Shown here piece after piece: positions 29,447 to 30,619 of a stretch of DNA of 30,619 bases. Source of the stretch: a virus; IMG/VR virus record IMGVR_UViG_3300038954_000348, positions 1-30,619 of that record. One strand, written 5' to 3'. Made by a program: the position numbers and the translations under genes. The notes under the pieces were generated by a model that worked only from the letters and a program-made list of their open reading frames with translations, ran no database searches and was not told where the DNA came from. How positions within the stretch are numbered: position 1 is the stretch's first letter; each line of letters begins with the position of its first letter.

Positions 29447-29839
29447 ATGACCGTCTACACTGACGGACGCGCCCTGTACTACCCTGAGAATGACTATCGC
29501 CCCGGCCTGGCGCTGCACTCGCCGACCGAGACGCGCCGGATTACCGTGGCCGAGTGGGAGCTCGTCGAGCGCCCGGACCTCGAGGCCCTTGAGCTTACGG
29601 GCCTGGAGACGGTGCACCTGCGCTACGCGCTGGACGGCAAGCTCGACGAGGCGGCCGCGGCCAAGGACGTCGGCCCGGTGTCGCTTGCGCTCCGGCACAT
29701 CCAAAACGGTCGCACGCTCGCAGGCGCCCTGGAGCGTGTGGACAACCCGGCCGAGCTCGGCATCGAGGAGACCGCGCCCGGGCCGTATGAGGGCACCGCC
29801 ACGCAGATCGCCCGCGCCGGGCGGAGGGCAGCGGCATGA
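29447..29839 (+). CDS. hypothetical early protein
   Basis: 130 aa from ATG at 29447, preceded by the purine-rich GGTGGAG, one of few ribosome-binding-like sites in the window. The frame is open further upstream (ATG 29369 or 29273), but those parts cross the tandem repeat. N-terminus MTVYTDGRALYYPENDYRPG is strand-like, with helices toward the C-terminus (DVGPVSLALRHIQNGRTL). No family recognised. It overlaps the next gene by 4 bp. Confidence 0.65.
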   Translation: MTVYTDGRALYYPENDYRPGLALHSPTETRRITVAEWELVERPDLEALELTGLETVHLRYALDGKLDEAAAAKDVGPVSLALRHIQNGRTLAGALERVDNPAELGIEETAPGPYEGTATQIARAGRRAAA

Positions 29840-30243
29840 CCGATTTCAAGTTTCCCGACATCACACCAGCACGTGGGTCGAGAAGTGTCGGGCGCTGGAT
29901 CTCTGTCAAGGCTGACAGCCAGTACATCGGCCTCAGTCAAGACCTGGTCGCAGAGCTCGACATCGACCACAAGGATGAGCTGATCCTCGCATTTGACGAC
30001 CAGTCACGCCCATGGATCGGCGTCTCGACCGAGGAAGGCGTCGGTGCCAAGATTAAGAACAAAGACGAGCACAGCGCCTGCGTCGAGTCGGTTCCGCTAC
30101 ATCTGCAGCTGAAGCGCTTTGCGAAAGGCGAGGGGCGCGTGCGTCTGTACTTGAACGGTGAGACTGCCGAAACAGAGCTTCACGGCGATTCCATCACCTT
30201 ATATCGGCTCTCGCCTGAGTCGGAGGGCAGCGACCATGGATAG
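29836..30243 (+). CDS. hypothetical early protein
   Basis: 135 aa, starting in ATGA overlap. The sequence has the strand-helix pattern of a small DNA-binding or SpoVT-AbrB-like fold in its first half (YIGLSQDLVAELDIDHKDELILAFDDQSRPWIGV), then KIKNKDEHSAC and a basic helix (PLHLQLKRFAKG). It overlaps the next gene by 8 bp. No family recognised with confidence. Confidence 0.6.
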   Translation: MTDFKFPDITPARGSRSVGRWISVKADSQYIGLSQDLVAELDIDHKDELILAFDDQSRPWIGVSTEEGVGAKIKNKDEHSACVESVPLHLQLKRFAKGEGRVRLYLNGETAETELHGDSITLYRLSPESEGSDHG

Positions 30244-30547
30244 CTTTGCTCGCGCCATCGACCCGCCCGACCCACGCAAAGAGTCCAGCCGCCTGCGCCG
30301 CGTCGTGCGCCACCTGGCCTGCCTTTTGGAAGGGCGGCGCGTCCAGGTCCATGCCGGCAGCGACAGCCCGGCGAAGCGCTACAACGGCGTGTGCGGCAAG
30401 GTCGAGGCCGTCCGCCCGGCCGACATCGCCGAGTCGGGCTACCTGCTCTACATCGACGTCGAGTGCCGAGCCGACATCGCGCCGCGCATCGTCGCCGAGC
30501 CGCACGAGCTCCGATCGGCCCCGGCCGGAGGTGGTACCGATGGATAG
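30236..30547 (+). CDS. hypothetical early protein
   Basis: 103 aa from ATG at 30236 within the end of the upstream gene. Basic N-terminal half (RKESSRLRRVVRHLACLLEGRRVQVHAG) and an acidic strand-rich second half (ESGYLLYIDVECRADIAPRIVAEPHEL). Translationally coupled on both sides. Family unknown. Confidence 0.6.
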   Translation: MDSFARAIDPPDPRKESSRLRRVVRHLACLLEGRRVQVHAGSDSPAKRYNGVCGKVEAVRPADIAESGYLLYIDVECRADIAPRIVAEPHELRSAPAGGGTDG

Positions 30548-30619
30548 ACTCCTCATCGCCCTTCTCGCCTGGGCGCTCACGCTCTTGACTGCGGCCCTTT
30601 ACACGATTCTAGTGCCGGC
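30540..30619 (+). CDS. partial small membrane protein, cut by window end
   Basis: The ATG at 30540 lies in the previous gene's stop overlap. The 26 visible codons (MDRLLIALLAWALTLLTAAL...) form a hydrophobic membrane segment or signal anchor. The rest lies beyond the window. Confidence 0.5.
   Translation, partial: MDRLLIALLAWALTLLTAALYTILVP

Overview
The window reads as most of a temperate tailed (siphovirus-like) prophage integrated beside a tRNA-Phe gene in a GC-rich bacterium. The predicted proteins are rich in Asp and Glu. Most gene starts lack a Shine-Dalgarno sequence, and several genes start at GTG or TTG inside TGATG, ATGA or GTGA overlaps. This fits a salt-adapted member of the Rhodothermota/Bacteroidota (Salinibacter-like), but that is inference from composition, not a match. 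No integrase is visible. The right end of the prophage, with the integrase and second attachment site, should lie beyond position 30619.

Layout. Positions 1-207 hold tRNA-Phe(GAA) and the presumed attachment junction. From about 26.0 kb down to 0.2 kb, one long leftward (minus-strand) late region carries, in transcription order: a small gene and a sigma-region-2-like protein, small and large terminase, portal, minor head protein, scaffold, P22-like coat protein and a helix-hairpin-helix protein. A terminator follows. Next comes an accessory block (18.1-12.2 kb) with an HTH protein, a secreted protein, several fibre-like proteins, an M14 carboxypeptidase, a protein with 16-residue repeats and small membrane proteins. 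The head-tail connector, closure and completion proteins, tail terminator, tail tube, a tail assembly chaperone pair joined by a -1 frameshift site (GGGAAAA), tape measure, tail-tip protein, LamG-containing fibre and lysis-type genes (M15 peptidase, small membrane proteins) complete the region. A 20-bp asymmetric motif recurs in five gaps of this region, always in the same orientation.

Positions 26.0-27.9 kb form a leftward lysogeny operon: an S24/LexA-like repressor, a putative lipoprotein, a two-TM zinc-ribbon protein, then a CRISPR mini-array and an intrinsic terminator. The array is a hybrid. A type I-E-like unit (29-nt repeat, 32-nt spacer, exact 61-nt period) is fused without a spacer to a type I-B-like series of 30-nt repeats with 35-37-nt spacers. 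No cas gene and no recognisable leader are present, so host Cas proteins of two types would be needed. One spacer resembles a codon-aligned variant of this prophage's own tape-measure gene (20 of the first 24 bases, two of four mismatches silent), which suggests targeting of related phages. This is the most notable content of the window.

From 27.9 kb to the right edge, a rightward early region starts with a ribbon-helix-helix protein divergent from the repressor across duplicated 21-bp operator-like repeats. It continues with a CII-like regulator, small zinc-ribbon and hypothetical proteins, an apparently structured RNA region (29.07-29.32 kb) and more small overlapping genes.
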